This document shows, piece after piece, positions 9,316 to 18,654 of a stretch of DNA of 64,000 nt; positions within the stretch are counted from its first letter, which is position 1, and each line of letters opens with the position of its first letter. The stretch spans positions 1,550,001 to 1,614,000 of the forward strand of contig NZ_AP022610.1 of NCBI RefSeq assembly GCF_010729665.1, written 5' to 3'. Under the pieces are notes generated by a model. That model made no database searches, had not been told where the DNA came from, and was given only the letters and a program-made list of their open reading frames with translations. The stretch comes from Mycolicibacterium madagascariense. GTDB taxonomy: Bacteria > Actinomycetota > Actinomycetes > Mycobacteriales > Mycobacteriaceae. The position numbers and the translations under genes are program-made.

Positions 9316-10658
9316 CGCTGCACCAGCAGGCCGTCCGTCGGCACCGGGTCGCGGGGACCGGCCGGCTCCTCGGCGTGGCCGATGGCGATGGCGCCCAGGG
9401 GTTCCCAGTCCGCGGGCAGATCCAGTTGCTCGCGGACGAGGTCGGCGGCGAAGATCGTCGACCCGATCCAGCAGCTGGCGACGTCGCGCACGGCCAGTGC
9501 CACCAGCAGCGCCTGCACGGCGGCCCCGGCGGCGACCGTGAACATGGTGTGCTCGGCGGCCGTGCGCGCCGCGTCGGGATAGGCGTGCGCGCCGTCGGGC
9601 ACCATGAACGGAATGACCAATTCCGGTGCGTCATACAGGATTTGGCCGCGACCGATGCGCCGCTCCACGGCGTCGGCGGGCCTGCCGTCGGCCAGCAGGT
9701 CGGCACGCCACCTGTCCTTCATGGCGTCCAGCAGTCGCGTGCGCACCGCGCGGTCGCGCACCCAGGCGAACCGGACCGGTCGGGTGTGATGCGGTGCCGG
9801 GGCGGTCAGCGCCTCGGCGACGGCGGCCTCGATGAGGGCGGGATCGACGGGCTCGGGCCCGAACCGGCGCACCGAGCGGCGCAGCAGCTGGGCCTCGCGC
9901 CTGCCCCTGTCGACGGCCTCGGCGGTACCCAGCCAGAACAGGTCGTCCTCGCCCGACCTGACCAGGGCGCGACCGGTGGATCCGTCGTCGTGCAGCGCCA
10001 ACCCGCGCACGACGGCGACGGGGATGCCGGTCAGCTTGCCCTTCACCAGATCTGCGGCGGCGGCGAGCTCGTCGGCGACGGCGACCTCGGTCACGATCAG
10101 CTCGTTGCCGTGCGCGTCGTGGGCGCCCCCGTAGGCGTGCAGCACCGAGAAGCCGGCGGCACCGATGGCGGCGTCGGTCTGGCCGTTGCGCCACGCCCGG
10201 CCCATGGTGTCGGTGACGACGATGCCGACGGTGACGCCGAGCAGTTCGCGCAGTCGCGTGCGCAGAGTGGCCGCGCTGCCGTCGGGATTGGTTGGCAGCA
10301 GCGCCAATTCGGCCGAGTCGACGTTGGAGCCGTCGACGCCGGCCGCCGCCTGGACGAGCCCGATCGCGTTCTCGGTGATCAGCGTCTTGCCCTTGCGCGC
10401 CAGGACCCGGACCGCCTCGGCGTCGACGAGCTTGCGGCGCAAGGCATCCCGTTCCTCGGGGTCGGTCGGCGCCGCGACGATCCTGCCCTCGCTCTTGGAC
10501 AGCACCTTGCTGGTGACCACGACCACGTCGTCGTCGCGCAGCCATGGGGCGGCCGCGGCGATGGCCGCCGCGACGTCGTCACCGGGCCGGAACTCGGGTA
10601 GCCCTGGCACCGGCAGGATCTCGATCGCGGCCGCCGCGCCGTGCTCGGTGTTCGTCAT
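9312..10658 (-). CDS. fbiB: Coenzyme F420:L-glutamate ligase / dehydro-F420 reductase FbiB
   Basis: A two-domain F420 biosynthesis enzyme of 448 residues, the normal full length. The N-terminal half (about 1-250) is the GTP-dependent gamma-glutamyl ligase with [36 protein letters not shown] and [17 protein letters not shown]. The C-terminal half (about 255-448) is an FMN nitroreductase-like domain ([40 protein letters not shown]) that reduces dehydro-F420-0. The ATG overlaps the fbiA stop by ATGA, so the two are translationally coupled. Confidence 0.95.
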   Translation of the reverse strand: MTNTEHGAAAAIEILPVPGLPEFRPGDDVAAAIAAAAPWLRDDDVVVVTSKVLSKSEGRIVAAPTDPEERDALRRKLVDAEAVRVLARKGKTLITENAIGLVQAAAGVDGSNVDSAELALLPTNPDGSAATLRTRLRELLGVTVGIVVTDTMGRAWRNGQTDAAIGAAGFSVLHAYGGAHDAHGNELIVTEVAVADELAAAADLVKGKLTGIPVAVVRGLALHDDGSTGRALVRSGEDDLFWLGTAEAVDRGRREAQLLRRSVRRFGPEPVDPALIEAAVAEALTAPAPHHTRPVRFAWVRDRAVRTRLLDAMKDRWRADLLADGRPADAVERRIGRGQILYDAPELVIPFMVPDGAHAYPDAARTAAEHTMFTVAAGAAVQALLVALAVRDVASCWIGSTIFAADLVREQLDLPADWEPLGAIAIGHAEEPAGPRDPVPTDGLLVQR

Positions 10659-11677
10659 GCGCCGGCTCCGGCCAGGTCGACGCCCTGGCGCACCATCTCG
10701 GCCGAGGCCGTCGGGTCGGTCATCAGCAGCGGCACGGCGCGCACCGTCACGCCGTCGATGGCGGCGGTGTCGCCCTCGTCGATGAGCCAGCCGTCGAGCA
10801 GGCCGGTGCCGGACCGCGCGCCGAAGTGTGCGCCGACGGCCTGCGAGGAGGTCTCGACCCCGATGACCGAGAGACATTCGTCGGCCATGCCGCGCAACGC
10901 CCGCCCCGCGATGATGGGGGAGTAGCCGATCACCGGTGCGGCCGTCGAGCGCAGCGCACCGCGCATCCCGGGCACGGCGAGGATCGCCCCGACGCTGACG
11001 ACGGGGTTGGACGGCGCGATGAAGACGACGTCGGCGTCGGCGATCGCGGCGAGGGCGGCGGGGTTCGCGGTCGCCTTGTCCGCACCGACGAAAGCGAAGT
11101 CGTGCGTGGGGATTTGGGCGCGGTAGCGCACCCACCACTCCTGGAAGTGGATGGCCCGGCGCGTGCCGCGCTCGGCGCCGTCCTCCCCGGGATCCGTTAC
11201 CACGACGTGGGTTTCGCTCCGGTCGTCGGTGACGGGCAGCAGCCGGGCGCCGGGCTGCCAGCGGGCGCAGAGCGCCTCGGTCACCTGCGACAGCGGGTAA
11301 CCCGCCCTGAGCATCTGACTGCGCACGAGGTGCGTGGCGAGGTCTCTGTCGCCGAGGCCGAACCAGTCGGGTTGCACGCCGTAGGCCGCGAGTTCCTCCT
11401 TGGCATGCCAGGTTTCGTTGGCGTGGCCCCAGCCGCGCTCGGGATCGATCCCTCCACCTAAGGTGTACATGCAGGTGTCGAGGTCTGGGCAAATGCGGAC
11501 ACCGTGCATCCAGGCGTCGTCGCCGACGTTGACCACGGCGGTCAGCTCGTGGCTACCGGCGGGGCCCGTCGCCGACCCCTCGAACTGCCCGAGTCCCAGG
11601 TACTTCTGCACGCCGAGGAGGAAGCGCGCGCCACCGACGCCGCCTGCTAGAACAGTGACTTTCACAGCGTTCGACAC
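10655..11677 (-). CDS. fbiA: Phosphoenolpyruvate transferase FbiA (F420 biosynthesis)
   Basis: Joins the PEP-derived moiety from enolpyruvyl-diphospho-guanosine to the deazaflavin Fo, giving dehydro-F420-0. The 340-residue (CofD-like) protein starts with [18 protein letters not shown] and contains [26 protein letters not shown], which binds Fo and metal, and [14 protein letters not shown]. The start is GTG at 11677; a second GTG at 11665 would give the shorter VKVTVLAGG start of the M. tuberculosis protein. It heads the fbiA-fbiB-Nudix unit and is divergent from whiB2. Confidence 0.94.
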   Translation of the reverse strand: MSNAVKVTVLAGGVGGARFLLGVQKYLGLGQFEGSATGPAGSHELTAVVNVGDDAWMHGVRICPDLDTCMYTLGGGIDPERGWGHANETWHAKEELAAYGVQPDWFGLGDRDLATHLVRSQMLRAGYPLSQVTEALCARWQPGARLLPVTDDRSETHVVVTDPGEDGAERGTRRAIHFQEWWVRYRAQIPTHDFAFVGADKATANPAALAAIADADVVFIAPSNPVVSVGAILAVPGMRGALRSTAAPVIGYSPIIAGRALRGMADECLSVIGVETSSQAVGAHFGARSGTGLLDGWLIDEGDTAAIDGVTVRAVPLLMTDPTASAEMVRQGVDLAGAGA

Positions 11678-11798
11678 TAGGCGCTCCGGCGTCGGGGCGG
11701 TCCACGGCGGGGGTCGACTTGGTCACGTCACACGACACGCCAGGTAACCGACGCGCCGACATTCGGTCACGGGATGATATGAAAACCCGTTCTAGCGC

Positions 11799-11827
11799 TT
11801 GACCGGCGCAGCTAACCCGTGTCTAAT
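11799..11827 (+). promoter_or_regulatory. Probable SigA-type promoter of whiB2
   Basis: TTGACC and TCTAAT are separated by exactly 17 bases, four of six and five of six matches to the vegetative consensus or better. They point towards whiB2, which would give an RNA with a leader of about 130 bases. The rest of the 289-base gap between fbiA and whiB2 shows no gene. Confidence 0.6.
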
Positions 11828-11966
11828 CACATCAGTGTCATTCCCGGTTCGCTTCCGGTTCCCGTGTCGCAGACCGAGATTCGATCACTTGTTCGAATGT
11901 AGGGGCCGCAGGGGCTTGCGGTGGGGTTGATGTCAGGGAACTTCTCAACAGGTTAGGAGGCGGAAG

Positions 11967-12356
11967 ATGTCTTATGAGCACGTGGATTTCGATCGTGTCA
12001 TCCGATTCGACAATCGGATGCTGGGCTCAGTAGGCAACGAACCGCGTACCAACGCCGGGCCGTCACAGGGTGGGGTGACCGGCCGTCCGCAACTCAGTGT
12101 GGTCCCCGACCGCATCGAGGTCGGCCTCACGCCCGCCGACGAACTCTGGCAGGAGAACGCGCTCTGCGCGCAAACCGATCCGGAGGCGTTCTTCCCCGAG
12201 AAGGGTGGCTCGACGCGCGAGGCCAAGCGCATCTGCCTCGGATGCGAGGTGAAGGATGCCTGCCTCGACTACGCGCTGGCCAACGACGAACGCTTCGGCA
12301 TCTGGGGCGGGCTGTCGGAGCGGGAACGACGCCGCCTCAAGCGCGGCATCATCTGA
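11967..12356 (+). CDS. whiB2: Iron-sulfur regulator WhiB2 (WhmD), septation and division
   Basis: A Wbl transcription factor that binds a 4Fe-4S cluster and is needed for septum formation in mycobacteria. The 129-residue protein has a 60-residue N-terminal extension like M. smegmatis WhmD, then the four cluster cysteines Cys67, Cys90, Cys93 and Cys99, the GIWGG turn (111-115), and a basic C-terminal DNA-binding tail RRRLKRG. A strong ribosome site TTAGGAGG lies 9-16 bases before the ATG. Transcribed alone from a good vegetative promoter at about 11800. Confidence 0.95.
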   Translation: MSYEHVDFDRVIRFDNRMLGSVGNEPRTNAGPSQGGVTGRPQLSVVPDRIEVGLTPADELWQENALCAQTDPEAFFPEKGGSTREAKRICLGCEVKDACLDYALANDERFGIWGGLSERERRRLKRGII

Positions 12357-12380
12357 TCCTTCATTCGGGACCCTGCGGGG

Positions 12381-12848
12381 TCAGTCGTCGTCGATCGTCG
12401 GGTCGATGACGGAGGGCTCGACGCCCAAATAGGTGGCCACCTGAGCCACCAGCACGTCATGCAGTAAGTCCGACAAGTCGATGGTGTCCTTCGCCCGTCG
12501 CTCGATCGGCTTGCGGAACAACACGATTCGCGCCCGCGTGGCATTTCCTCTGATGTCGACTCCCGCGGGGATCAACCTGGCCAGTGCGATCGGCCCGTCG
12601 GCGATGACCTCCGGCGGCCACTGCACGTTCGCCGGATCCTTCGGCGCGATCCGCGGAATCTCGTCGACCGCCACGTCCAGTCCGGACACCCGGTCCTGCC
12701 ACTGGCGCTCGATCGGCTCGTAGGCCTCCAGCACCGCCATGTCGAAGCGCTCGGCGCGGCTGCGCCATCCCGGTACCGTCGGCGGCAGCAACGGGCCGCG
12801 CATCTCCCGCCGTCCCCGGCGCGCGCGCATGGTCTCCCGCTCGGGCAT
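12381..12848 (-). CDS. Zincin-like family protein with degenerate active site (Rv3259 type)
   Basis: A 155-residue protein related to the minimal metallopeptidase family PF06262. The strand IVLFRKPIERRAKDT and the helix that follows match the family, but the helix reads LLHDVLVAQVATYLGV where active members have HEVAHHFGI. By alignment, HExxH is replaced by Ala135, Gln136 and Thr139, so zinc binding and catalysis are not expected. It is probably a structural or regulatory pseudoenzyme. It is convergent with whiB2 and divergent from the DUF3499 gene. The start at ATG 12848 could be 18 or 45 bases shorter. Confidence 0.8.
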   Translation of the reverse strand: MPERETMRARRGRREMRGPLLPPTVPGWRSRAERFDMAVLEAYEPIERQWQDRVSGLDVAVDEIPRIAPKDPANVQWPPEVIADGPIALARLIPAGVDIRGNATRARIVLFRKPIERRAKDTIDLSDLLHDVLVAQVATYLGVEPSVIDPTIDDD

Positions 12849-12935
12849 GTGGCGATCGTAACGGTTGGAGATCGGCGGTATGCCTACTGCGCGTGTCGCC
12901 TACCCGTGTGGTCCCCAAGCGATAGCCTCGTGTCC

Positions 12936-13346
12936 GTGAACGTTCCCCGTCGCTGCTGCAGGCCCGGGTGCCCGCACTACGCCGTGGCGACGCTGACCTT
13001 CGTCTACAAGGACTCGACCGCGGTCGTCGGTCCGCTCGCCACCATCTCCGAACCCCACTCCTGGGATCTCTGCGTGATCCACGCCGGCCGGATCACCGCG
13101 CCGAAGGGGTGGGAGCTGGTCCGGCACGCCGGACCGCTGCCGTCGCACACCGACGACGACGATCTGTCCGCGCTCGCCGACGCCGTCCGCGAAGGCCGCG
13201 CCGCGGGGTCCGCGATGCCCGCGGGCTTCTCCGATCCGGTCACGGGCGTGCACGGCGGCGCGCTGGTGGCCGCCCCGGTCCGCCAGGGCGAACAGAACGG
13301 ACGCAAGCGCGGCCACCTGCGCGTTCTGCCGGACCCGTCGGACTGA
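12936..13346 (+). CDS. DUF3499 family protein (Rv3258c type)
   Basis: A 136-residue actinobacterial protein of unknown function. The N-terminal VPRRCCRPGCPHYAVATLTF has a CCxxxC cysteine cluster and the segment SEPHSWDLCVIHAGRITAPKGWEL has a Cys and His, so a small metal site is plausible. The C-terminus is acidic then basic and likely disordered. The GTG at 12936 is chosen because NVPRRCC is the family start; the open frame continues upstream without a ribosome site. It is immediately upstream of phosphomannomutase. Confidence 0.85.
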   Translation: MNVPRRCCRPGCPHYAVATLTFVYKDSTAVVGPLATISEPHSWDLCVIHAGRITAPKGWELVRHAGPLPSHTDDDDLSALADAVREGRAAGSAMPAGFSDPVTGVHGGALVAAPVRQGEQNGRKRGHLRVLPDPSD

Positions 13347-13452
13347 CGCCGTAGGCTCCCGGGAGTCGCTGGAGTGCGAGTGCCGCGACCCGCCGACACG
13401 CCCCCAGGCGAGCCGATAGGCTGAGCCGAAGCGTCACTTTGCGAGGAGATCT

Positions 13453-14850
13453 ATGTCCCGGCCCGCTGCGGCTGTCAACCGCGTCATCAAGGCGTATGAC
13501 GTTCGTGGGCTGGTCGGTGAGGAGATCGACGAGCACTTCGTGTCCGACGTCGGTGGTGCGTTCGCCCGATTGGTGCGCGACGAGGCCGACCCCGGCCCGG
13601 ACCGCGTGGTGATCGGCTACGACATGCGGGCCAGTTCGCCGGCCCTCGCGACCGCGTTCGCCGAGGGCGTCGTCGCGCAGGGTCTGAACGTCACGCGGAT
13701 CGGGCTCGCGTCGACCGATCAGCTGTACTTCGCGTCCGGGTTGCTGGACTGCCCCGGTGCGATGTTCACCGCGAGCCACAACCCCGCCGCCTACAACGGC
13801 ATCAAGCTCTGCCGGGCCGGCGCGAAGCCGGTGGGCAAGGAGTCCGGGCTGACGACCATCAGCGGCGAGGTCATCGACGGCGTGCCGTCGTTCGACGGAG
13901 CGCCGGGCACCATCTCCGACCGCGACGTGCTGGGCGACTACGGGGACTTCCTGCGGTCCCTCGTCGACATCGCCCACCTGCGGCCGCTGCGGGTCGCCGT
14001 CGACGCGGGCAACGGCATGGGCGGTCACACGACCCCGGCGGTGCTGGGCCCGCTCGCGTCGATCACGTTGTTGCCCTTGTACTTCGAGCTCGACGGGACG
14101 TTCCCCAACCACGAGGCCAACCCGCTGGACCCGGCCAACCTCGTCGACCTGCAGCGCCACGTCGTCGAGACGGGCGCCGACATCGGGCTGGCCTTCGACG
14201 GCGACGCCGACCGCTGCTTCGTCGTCGACGAGCGCGGCCACCCCGTCTCGCCGTCGGCCGTCACCGCGCTGGTCGCCGGACGCGAGCTCGGTCGCGAGGT
14301 CGGCGGCACCGTCATCCACAACCTGATCACCTCGCGCGCGGTGCCGGAACTGATCGCCGAACGCGGCGGCACGGCGATCCGCTCGCGGGTGGGCCACTCC
14401 TACATCAAGGGGCTGATGGCCGAGTCGGGGGCGATCTTCGGTGGTGAGCACTCGGCCCACTACTATTTCCGCGACTTCTGGGGCGCCGACTCCGGAATGC
14501 TGGCCGCGCTGCACGTCCTTGCCGCGCTCGGCGAGCAGGACCGGCCGCTGTCGGAGCTGATGGCCGACTACCAGCGCTACGCGGCCTCCGGCGAGATCAA
14601 CTTCACGGTGGCCGACGCCCCCGGCTGCGTCGAGGCGGTGCTGGCGAGTTTCGGGAGCCGCGTTCAGTCCCTCGACCACCTCGACGGCGTCACCGTCGAT
14701 CTGGGCGACGGCTGCTGGTTCAACCTGCGGACGTCGAACACCGAGCCGTTGCTGCGGCTCAACGTCGAGGCCAGGACCGACGACGCCGTCGCCGCCATCG
14801 TCGAGCACGTCGCCACCGACATCCGAGCGCACTCCGAGAGGTCCGCGTGA
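13453..14850 (+). CDS. pmmA: Phosphomannomutase/phosphoglucomutase
   Basis: Interconverts mannose-6-phosphate and mannose-1-phosphate, feeding the guanylyltransferase at 7.7 kb. The 465-residue protein has the four domains of the alpha-D-phosphohexomutase family: KAYDVRGLVGEEI, the phosphoserine loop TASHNPAAYNGIK with the catalytic Ser, the metal loop DGDADRCF, the sugar loop GGEHSAHYYFRD, and the C-terminal RTSNTEPLLRLNVEAR phosphate-binding loop. GAGGAG precedes the ATG. It overlaps the next gene by GTGA. In M. tuberculosis this is Rv3257c (pmmA/manB). Confidence 0.95.
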   Translation: MSRPAAAVNRVIKAYDVRGLVGEEIDEHFVSDVGGAFARLVRDEADPGPDRVVIGYDMRASSPALATAFAEGVVAQGLNVTRIGLASTDQLYFASGLLDCPGAMFTASHNPAAYNGIKLCRAGAKPVGKESGLTTISGEVIDGVPSFDGAPGTISDRDVLGDYGDFLRSLVDIAHLRPLRVAVDAGNGMGGHTTPAVLGPLASITLLPLYFELDGTFPNHEANPLDPANLVDLQRHVVETGADIGLAFDGDADRCFVVDERGHPVSPSAVTALVAGRELGREVGGTVIHNLITSRAVPELIAERGGTAIRSRVGHSYIKGLMAESGAIFGGEHSAHYYFRDFWGADSGMLAALHVLAALGEQDRPLSELMADYQRYAASGEINFTVADAPGCVEAVLASFGSRVQSLDHLDGVTVDLGDGCWFNLRTSNTEPLLRLNVEARTDDAVAAIVEHVATDIRAHSERSA

Positions 14851-15920
14851 GCGCTGCCCACGCGACCATCGACCTCGACGACGTCGAGGGGCTGCTCGCC
14901 GCGGATCGTGAGGGTTTGCTCCACGCGGCGTCGATGGCGGGTGCGCAGATGCGGGCGACGGCCGCCGCACTCGCGGAGGGCGTGCTCGAACCCCTGCGCG
15001 GTGACCAGGCGCCCCGCACGGTCGTCTGGGTCGCGACGCGCGGCGCCGCCGAATCGGCGGGCGCGATGCTGGCCGCCGCCCTGGGTGGTTCCACCGCCGC
15101 GCCGCTCGTGGTGGCCTCCGAGGTGCCGCCGTGGATCGGCGCGCTCGACGTGTTGGTCGTGGCCGGCGACGACGCGGCCGACCCGGTTCTCGTCGCGGCC
15201 GCCGCCAGCGGAATCCGTCGCGGCGCCCGCGTCGTCGTCGTCGCGCCCGACGAGGGTCCGCTGCGCGAGGCGGCGGCCGGCCGCGCCGTGCTGCTGGCGC
15301 CGCGGTTGATGGTGCCCGACGAGTTCGCCCTGACGCGCTATCTGGCCGCCGGGCTCGCGGCTCTGCACGTCGTGCTGCCGGGCCGGAGCGTCGACCTGGG
15401 CGCCCTCGCCGATGAACTGGATGCCGAGGCGCTGCGCAACAGCGCGGGCCGCGAGCTGTTCACGAACCCGGCCAAGTCCCTCGCCGAGCGACTGTCGGGT
15501 CGCGACGTGGTGCTGGCCGGTGGGAACGCGGCGAGCGTGGCCCTGGCCAGACACGTCGGAGCGATCCTGCTCAGGGTCGCCCAGCAGCCCGTGTCGGCCG
15601 TGGGGCTGGCCGACGTGCTGACGGCGCTGCGCCGCGGATTGTCTTCCGGCGCAGGCGATTACGAGTCCTCCATCTTCCACGACGAGGAGCTCGACGGGCC
15701 GCTGCCTGCCCGGGTGCGCACCCTGGTGTTCGCCACCGACGAGGAGCGGCCCGGCATCGTCGCCACGCTCGACGGTTACGACGACGTCGACGTGCTGAGC
15801 GCCGACGACGTCCCCGACGTCGTGACACCCCGGCCCAGCGGACGTCCCGAGGAGCAGCTGGCGATGTTGGCGGTGCGCCTCGAGATGGCCGCCGCGTACC
15901 TGAGATTGGTGCGAGGGTAG
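14847..15920 (+). CDS. SIS-domain protein (TobH type, Rv3256c)
   Basis: A 357-residue protein between phosphomannomutase and mannose-6-phosphate isomerase, coupled to the first by a GTGA overlap and 4 bases before the second. It has a sugar isomerase (SIS) fold: DVLVVAGDDAADPVLVAAAASGIRRGARVVVVAP resembles the Ser/Thr-rich phosphosugar loop, but the usual SxSGxT string is degraded. The C-terminal half resembles phosphoglucose/phosphomannose isomerases (ISOM PF10432). A role in mannose phosphate handling is likely from context; activity is not proven. Confidence 0.8.
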   Translation: MSAAHATIDLDDVEGLLAADREGLLHAASMAGAQMRATAAALAEGVLEPLRGDQAPRTVVWVATRGAAESAGAMLAAALGGSTAAPLVVASEVPPWIGALDVLVVAGDDAADPVLVAAAASGIRRGARVVVVAPDEGPLREAAAGRAVLLAPRLMVPDEFALTRYLAAGLAALHVVLPGRSVDLGALADELDAEALRNSAGRELFTNPAKSLAERLSGRDVVLAGGNAASVALARHVGAILLRVAQQPVSAVGLADVLTALRRGLSSGAGDYESSIFHDEELDGPLPARVRTLVFATDEERPGIVATLDGYDDVDVLSADDVPDVVTPRPSGRPEEQLAMLAVRLEMAAAYLRLVRG

Positions 15921-15924
15921 TCGA

Positions 15925-17151
15925 GTGGACCTGTTACGCGGCGCGCTGCGGACCTACGCCTGGGGGTCGCACACCGCCATCGCCGAATTCACCGGAAGGC
16001 CAAGTCCCTCACCGCATCCCGAGGCCGAGCTGTGGCTCGGCGCGCATCCGGGCGACCCGGCCCGGCTCGCGGGTGACGGCGCGGAGCGCTCACTGCTCGA
16101 CGTCATCGCCGCCGACCCCGAGGGTCAGCTGGGGGCGGCGACCCGCGCGCGGTTCGGCGATACGCTGCCGTTCCTGGCCAAGGTGCTCGCCGCCGAGGAA
16201 CCCCTGTCGCTGCAAGCCCATCCGAGCGCCGCGCAGGCGGAGGAGGGCTTCGCCCGCGAAGACCGCCTGCACATCCCCGTCTCGGCGCCCACCCGCAACT
16301 ACCGCGACCGCAGTCACAAACCGGAACTGCTGGTCGCGCTGGGGCCGTTCGAGGCGCTGGCGGGTTTCCGGCCCGTCGCCCGCAGCGTCGAGTTCCTGCG
16401 CGCGCTCGGCGTCGCAGAGCTCGACCCGTTCGTCAACCTGCTCGCCGGGCAGGCCGACGCCGACGGGTTGCGGGCGCTGTTCACCACCTGGATCACGGCG
16501 CCGCAGGCCGACCTGGACCTGCTGGTGCCCGCGGTGCTCGACGGCGCGATCAACTACTTGCGTTCCGGCGCAACGGAATTCGTGACCGAGGCCAAGACCA
16601 CGCTGCAGCTCGGCGAGCTGTACCCGAGCGACGCGGGCGTGCTCGCCTCGATGCTGCTCAACCGCATCAGCCTGGTGCCGGGGGAGGGCATCTACCTGCC
16701 CGCCGGAAACCTGCACGCCTATCTGCACGGGGTCGGCTTCGAGGTGATGGCCAACTCGGACAACGTCCTTCGCGGCGGGCTGACCCCCAAGCACGTCGAC
16801 GTCCCCGAACTGCTCCGGGTCCTGGACTTCACCCCCGCCGACGAGTCGTCGCTCAAGCCGCGGACCGTGAACGAGGGCGTCGAGGTCGTCTACGACGTCC
16901 CCGCACCCGAATTCGCGGTCTCCGCGCTACGTCTCGACGGGTCCGAACTCGGACACCAGGTCGACGCGCCGGCCCGCCACGACGGTCCTCAGGTGCTGTT
17001 GTGCACCGAGGGTGCGGTGCAGGTGCATGCGAAGTCGAGCGTGCTGACCCTGGAACGCGGCGCGGCGGCCTGGGTGGCCGCCGACGACGGTCCGATCCGG
17101 CTCGTCGCCGACGAGCCCGCCGCGCTGTTCCGCGCGACCGTCGGCATCTGA
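15925..17151 (+). CDS. manA: Mannose-6-phosphate isomerase, class I
   Basis: Zinc enzyme that interconverts fructose-6-phosphate and mannose-6-phosphate, linking glycolysis to GDP-mannose. The 408-residue cupin protein has LRTYAWGSHTAIAEFTG, AELWLGAHPGDPA, the metal motif SLQAHPSAAQAEEGF, YRDRSHKPELLVAL with the zinc Glu/His, and GIYLPAGNLHAYLHGVGFEVMANSDNVLRGGLTPKHVD, the family signature. The start is a GTG 4 bases after the SIS gene. It completes the pmmA-SIS-manA operon. Confidence 0.95.
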   Translation: MDLLRGALRTYAWGSHTAIAEFTGRPSPSPHPEAELWLGAHPGDPARLAGDGAERSLLDVIAADPEGQLGAATRARFGDTLPFLAKVLAAEEPLSLQAHPSAAQAEEGFAREDRLHIPVSAPTRNYRDRSHKPELLVALGPFEALAGFRPVARSVEFLRALGVAELDPFVNLLAGQADADGLRALFTTWITAPQADLDLLVPAVLDGAINYLRSGATEFVTEAKTTLQLGELYPSDAGVLASMLLNRISLVPGEGIYLPAGNLHAYLHGVGFEVMANSDNVLRGGLTPKHVDVPELLRVLDFTPADESSLKPRTVNEGVEVVYDVPAPEFAVSALRLDGSELGHQVDAPARHDGPQVLLCTEGAVQVHAKSSVLTLERGAAAWVAADDGPIRLVADEPAALFRATVGI

Positions 17152-17167
17152 CGCCCAGCGCCCACGG

Positions 17168-18553
17168 TCAGCGACTGGGCACCGGCTCCCGTTCGCGCGT
17201 CGAGGACCTGACCGCACCGACCTTCTCCGAGAGCAGCGCGCGCAGGTTGTGGCGGATGGTGCGGCCCACCAGCCGCGCCGAGGGCACCATGTAGAGGCTG
17301 TCGAGCAGGCTGAACCGGCGCAGGAACCATTCTGCGAGAACGGGATCGGTCTCCGCGGCGCCGAGGAACTGGTCGAACAGACCGCCCACCGGGCGATACC
17401 ACCAGCGCGCCTCGCCGGTCGCGTTGTGCAGGCTGAGGTCCCCGATCGCGGTCATGGCCCAGACCGGCCACGTCGTCTTCGCGGTGGCCTTCGCGAGCCG
17501 CCCCGCGATGTCGGGATCACCCGAGCGCAGCACGGCCTGCAGGTTGCCCGCCTGGATCGACGTCATCGTCATGCCCTGGCCGAACGTCGGATTGAAACTG
17601 GCCACGGCGTCACCCAGCGGGATGATGCCGGTGGGGAAGCGGCGCATCTTGTCGTAGCGGCGCCAGCGACTCATCGGGTAGGCGTGGAAGGCGACGTCGC
17701 CGACCGGCTCGCCCTGGCGCAGGGCGCGACCGACGTGGGCGGGCAGGATGTCGTCGGCCAGGTCGCACATGCCGGCGAAGTCGTGCGGCGGTTCGACCTT
17801 GCCCGTGCCGTAGGTCGTCAGGCCCCACAGCCCGTCCTCGTAGAGCAGCATGCCGAGCCCGATGGGCTTCTCGCGCGTGGCGCCCGCGACGACGACCATC
17901 TCCTTGAGCAGGCCGTCGGGGATGCGGACCTGGTGGGTGGCGTACTTGATGCCGACGTCGACGGTGTCCTCGGTGGGACGCCCGAAGCCCCACTGCTCGA
18001 GCCACACGGGCAGTCGGGTGCCACGACCGGTGGTGTCGACGACGAGGTCGGCGGGCACGGCACTGGACTCGTCGCCCGCCTCCAGCAACACGCCCGTCAC
18101 GCGTTCCCTCACCGGGTCGTACCGCGGCTCGGCGACGCCCTGGCGAACGAGCCTCACGTTCGGGATGGCGAGCGCGCGGGTGCGGATCTGCCATTCCAGG
18201 TGGGGCCGGCTCGGGACGTAGGCGGTGAATTCGTCGCGCAGCGTGGACTGGGTGCCGAGCAGGTGACCGGCCGCGCCGAAGGAGATGCAGTCGGGCCGGT
18301 TCTCGAGGATCGGGACGCCGGCGGCGACCATGTCGTCGAGCAGTCCGGGGAACAGACCTTCGAACTCGTTGGCGCCGCGTGCCATCAGCAGGTGCACGTG
18401 CCTGCCCTGCGGTACGGCCGTCCGGTTTGCCGGATGGTCCGGTAGCTCGTCGCGTTCAAAGACCGTGACGTCGTCGTAGTGGTCCGACAGCACCCGCGCC
18501 GCGCACATCCCCGCGATGCTGGCACCGATGACGACTGCATGTGTCCGCCCCAT
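17168..18553 (-). CDS. FAD-dependent monooxygenase-like protein (Rv3254 type)
   Basis: A flavoprotein of 461 residues of the geranylgeranyl reductase/aromatic hydroxylase class. It starts with the dinucleotide fold HAVVIGASIAGMCAARVL, has the DLVVDTTGRGTRLPVWLE strand of the middle domain, and GIIPLGDAVASFNPTFGQGMTMTSIQAGNLQ, the second FAD motif (GD). The substrate is unknown. The ATG at 18553 is chosen because it starts the Rossmann fold; the longer frame has no support. It faces the convergent manA and diverges from the methyltransferase at 18655. Confidence 0.85.
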   Translation of the reverse strand: MGRTHAVVIGASIAGMCAARVLSDHYDDVTVFERDELPDHPANRTAVPQGRHVHLLMARGANEFEGLFPGLLDDMVAAGVPILENRPDCISFGAAGHLLGTQSTLRDEFTAYVPSRPHLEWQIRTRALAIPNVRLVRQGVAEPRYDPVRERVTGVLLEAGDESSAVPADLVVDTTGRGTRLPVWLEQWGFGRPTEDTVDVGIKYATHQVRIPDGLLKEMVVVAGATREKPIGLGMLLYEDGLWGLTTYGTGKVEPPHDFAGMCDLADDILPAHVGRALRQGEPVGDVAFHAYPMSRWRRYDKMRRFPTGIIPLGDAVASFNPTFGQGMTMTSIQAGNLQAVLRSGDPDIAGRLAKATAKTTWPVWAMTAIGDLSLHNATGEARWWYRPVGGLFDQFLGAAETDPVLAEWFLRRFSLLDSLYMVPSARLVGRTIRHNLRALLSEKVGAVRSSTREREPVPSR

Positions 18554-18654
18554 GTCCGCACGGTACCCGGCGCAACGCCGTCGCAACCAGAGGTGCCTCA
18601 CGAGCCGTGACCCGTATCATTCCTGTCGACCCTCGACGATTAGCTGGGAGACCA

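Noticed and set aside
11878..11900. LexA box near TTGTTCGAATG upstream of whiB2
   Set aside because: Only the central TTCGAA is symmetric; the mycobacterial TCGAAC-N4-GTTCGA pattern is not complete.
12849..12935. Longer N-terminus for the DUF3499 protein
   Set aside because: The added 29 residues have no ribosome site, and the family begins at NVPRRCC.
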